Source: Luteibaculum sp964627445
GTDB taxonomy: Bacteria; Bacteroidota; Bacteroidia; Flavobacteriales_D; Luteibaculaceae
Reading direction: 5' to 3'
Length of the DNA stretch: 64,000 nucleotides
Assembly: GCA_964627445.1 (NCBI GenBank)
Contig: CAZVJF010000001.1
Location: 186,001 to 250,000, forward strand
The notes under the pieces are model-generated. The model was not told the DNA's origin. It saw only the letters and a list, made by a program, of their open reading frames with translations, and ran no database searches. Both the position numbers and the translations under genes were made by a program. Of this stretch, positions 62,830 to 64,000 are shown piece after piece. How positions within the stretch are numbered: position 1 is the stretch's first letter; each line of letters starts with the position of its first letter.

Positions 62830-63849
62830 ATGACAGCTATTCGTACCAACTGGACTCGTGAAGAGATTTCCGCCATATACAACAAGCCACTACTAAGCTT
62901 AGCCTTTGAGGCTGCCCAAATCCACAGAGAATTTCACACAGAAAATGAGGTACAGGTGTGTACCTTACTTTCTATAAAAACGGGTGGATGCCCCGAAGAC
63001 TGTGCGTATTGCCCTCAAGCAGCGCGCTACAGTACCGATGTAAATGTGCACAAGCTTTTGGATAAGCGCATTGTATTGGCCAATGCCCAAAAAGCTAAAG
63101 ATGCCGGGTCTACCCGCTTTTGCATGGGTGCGGCCTGGAGAGAAGTACGCGACAACCGCGACTTTGATAAAGTGGTAGAAATGGTGCAAGAAGTGAATGA
63201 TATGGGCTTAGAAGTTTGCGCCACCTTGGGCATGATTAATGAGCACCAAGCTAGCCGGCTTAAAGAAGCTGGCTTGTACGCGTACAACCACAACTTAGAT
63301 ACCTCGGAAGAAAAATACGAGGACATCATATCCACCCGCACCTATGACGATCGTAAGGATACCTTAGGCAATGTGCGTAAGGCAGGATTAACCATATGCA
63401 GCGGGGGTATCATTGGCATGGGCGAAGAAGACAACGACCGTATTGGTATGTTGCAAACCCTGGCCAACATGGACCCACAGCCCGAGAGTGTTCCCATAAA
63501 TAAGCTGGTTGCTGTAGAAGGTACTCCTTTGGCAGAACAGGAGGAGGTACACGTATTTGAAATGGTTCGCATGATAGCCACGGCACGTATTCTTATGCCT
63601 AAAGCCATGGTGCGTTTGTCTGCTGGTAGGCTTTCTATGACCGAAGAAGGGCAGGCCTTATGCTTTATGGCGGGTGCGAATTCTATTTTTGCTGGAGACA
63701 AACTACTGACTACCCCGAATCCTGCTGAGGACGAAGACATGAAGCTTTTTAGCAAGTTGGGTTTAAATCCACGTCAGTCTTTTAAGGCAGAATCTGCCGG
63801 ATGTGGAAAACAGACACACAGCGAGCAAGAAGCCTCGGTTTCGGAATAA
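62830..63849 (+). CDS. bioB: Biotin synthase
   Basis: 339 residues. Radical SAM enzyme with Cys54, Cys58 and Cys61 in GGCPEDCAYCPQAARY; also YNHNLDTSEEKYEDI, TICSGGIIGMGEE, and ARILMPKAMVRLSAGR for the auxiliary cluster. It inserts sulfur into dethiobiotin. The C-terminal 15 residues are a variable tail. 33 bases after the ketosynthase gene. Confidence 0.97.
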   Translation: MTAIRTNWTREEISAIYNKPLLSLAFEAAQIHREFHTENEVQVCTLLSIKTGGCPEDCAYCPQAARYSTDVNVHKLLDKRIVLANAQKAKDAGSTRFCMGAAWREVRDNRDFDKVVEMVQEVNDMGLEVCATLGMINEHQASRLKEAGLYAYNHNLDTSEEKYEDIISTRTYDDRKDTLGNVRKAGLTICSGGIIGMGEEDNDRIGMLQTLANMDPQPESVPINKLVAVEGTPLAEQEEVHVFEMVRMIATARILMPKAMVRLSAGRLSMTEEGQALCFMAGANSIFAGDKLLTTPNPAEDEDMKLFSKLGLNPRQSFKAESAGCGKQTHSEQEASVSE

Positions 63850-63957
63850 AATTTGGTGGCTAAACAAGAATCAGGAAGCCAACAATCCAAGAATTCCGCT
63901 AATCACTAAAAATCCATAGGAGATGGCTTTTTAATAGGTTTGAAGAAATTTCATCCT

Positions 63958-64000
63958 ATGCGTCTCTTATTATTTTGGGTTTGTGTAGCGCTATGCACAA
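63958..64000 (+). CDS. Start of a secreted protein (cut by window edge)
   Basis: ATG at 63958 opens MRLLLFWVCVALCT, a signal-peptide-like start, and the window ends there. The 108 bases between bioB and this ATG hold no obvious gene. No product can be named. Confidence 0.45.
   Translation, partial: MRLLLFWVCVALCT

Overview
The window reads as a chromosomal segment of a Bacteroidota bacterium, most likely a marine member of the Flavobacteriales or a near relative. The evidence is a type IX secretion sorting domain, a PorV-like protein, a TonB receptor with a carboxypeptidase-like N-terminal domain, DUF5723, GEVED and DUF5522 proteins, short 5' leaders, few Shine-Dalgarno sites, and promoters of the form TTG-N19/20-TAnnTTTG. 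Most of the window is ordinary housekeeping sequence. Two short stretches are accessory.

Layout. 1-3.7 kb: end of an unknown gene, a lipoprotein, and a DUF5723 outer-membrane-type protein with a long Lys/Glu tail. 3.7-5.1 kb: accessory patch with a broken ParE-type toxin, a fragment of another gene, a hairpin scar between them, and an integron-cassette-like unit (secreted protein plus a large attC-like palindrome). 5.1-15.4 kb: glucosaminidase with LysM domains, PLP deaminase/desulfhydrase, DUF5522, pirin, AnmK, glutamate-type dehydrogenase, NhaD, ExbB-ExbD-TonB-like and FolC. 15.4-17.5 kb: second accessory patch, with an intact tRNA-Val inside an array of broken tRNA-Val pieces that carry an 18-bp palindrome, then a KilA-N gene and the N-terminal remnant of a type I restriction methylase (HsdM). 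17.5-25.9 kb: secreted vWA protein, GNAT, isoaspartyl peptidase, SdpI-like protein, urocanate hydratase, a Phd/PIN toxin-antitoxin pair, acyl-CoA thioesterase and acyl-CoA dehydrogenase.

26-31 kb: two secreted proteins. 31-34.6 kb: tig-clpP-clpX and tRNA-Leu. 34.7-41.4 kb: flavin reductase, AtoE-like carrier, an overlapping set (flippase-like, glycosyltransferase, ABC permease), ruvC, HIT and greA. 41.5-50.8 kb: TonB receptor, a 1456-residue secreted protein and a PorV-like protein, all on the minus strand. 51-56.7 kb: small secreted proteins, ahcY, an operon of phosphopantetheinyl transferase, geranylgeranylglyceryl phosphate synthase and PAP2 phosphatase, then an LRR protein and ribF. 56.8-58.6 kb: atpD-atpC. 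58.6-63.8 kb: biotin operon bioF-bioD-bioA-ketosynthase-bioB.

The features most worth a second look are the tRNA-Val array (four 101-bp units with a palindrome placed in the T-loop, and one more in a D-loop), the cassette with attC-like ends, the ketosynthase inside the biotin operon, and the hairpin that sits directly before bioF.
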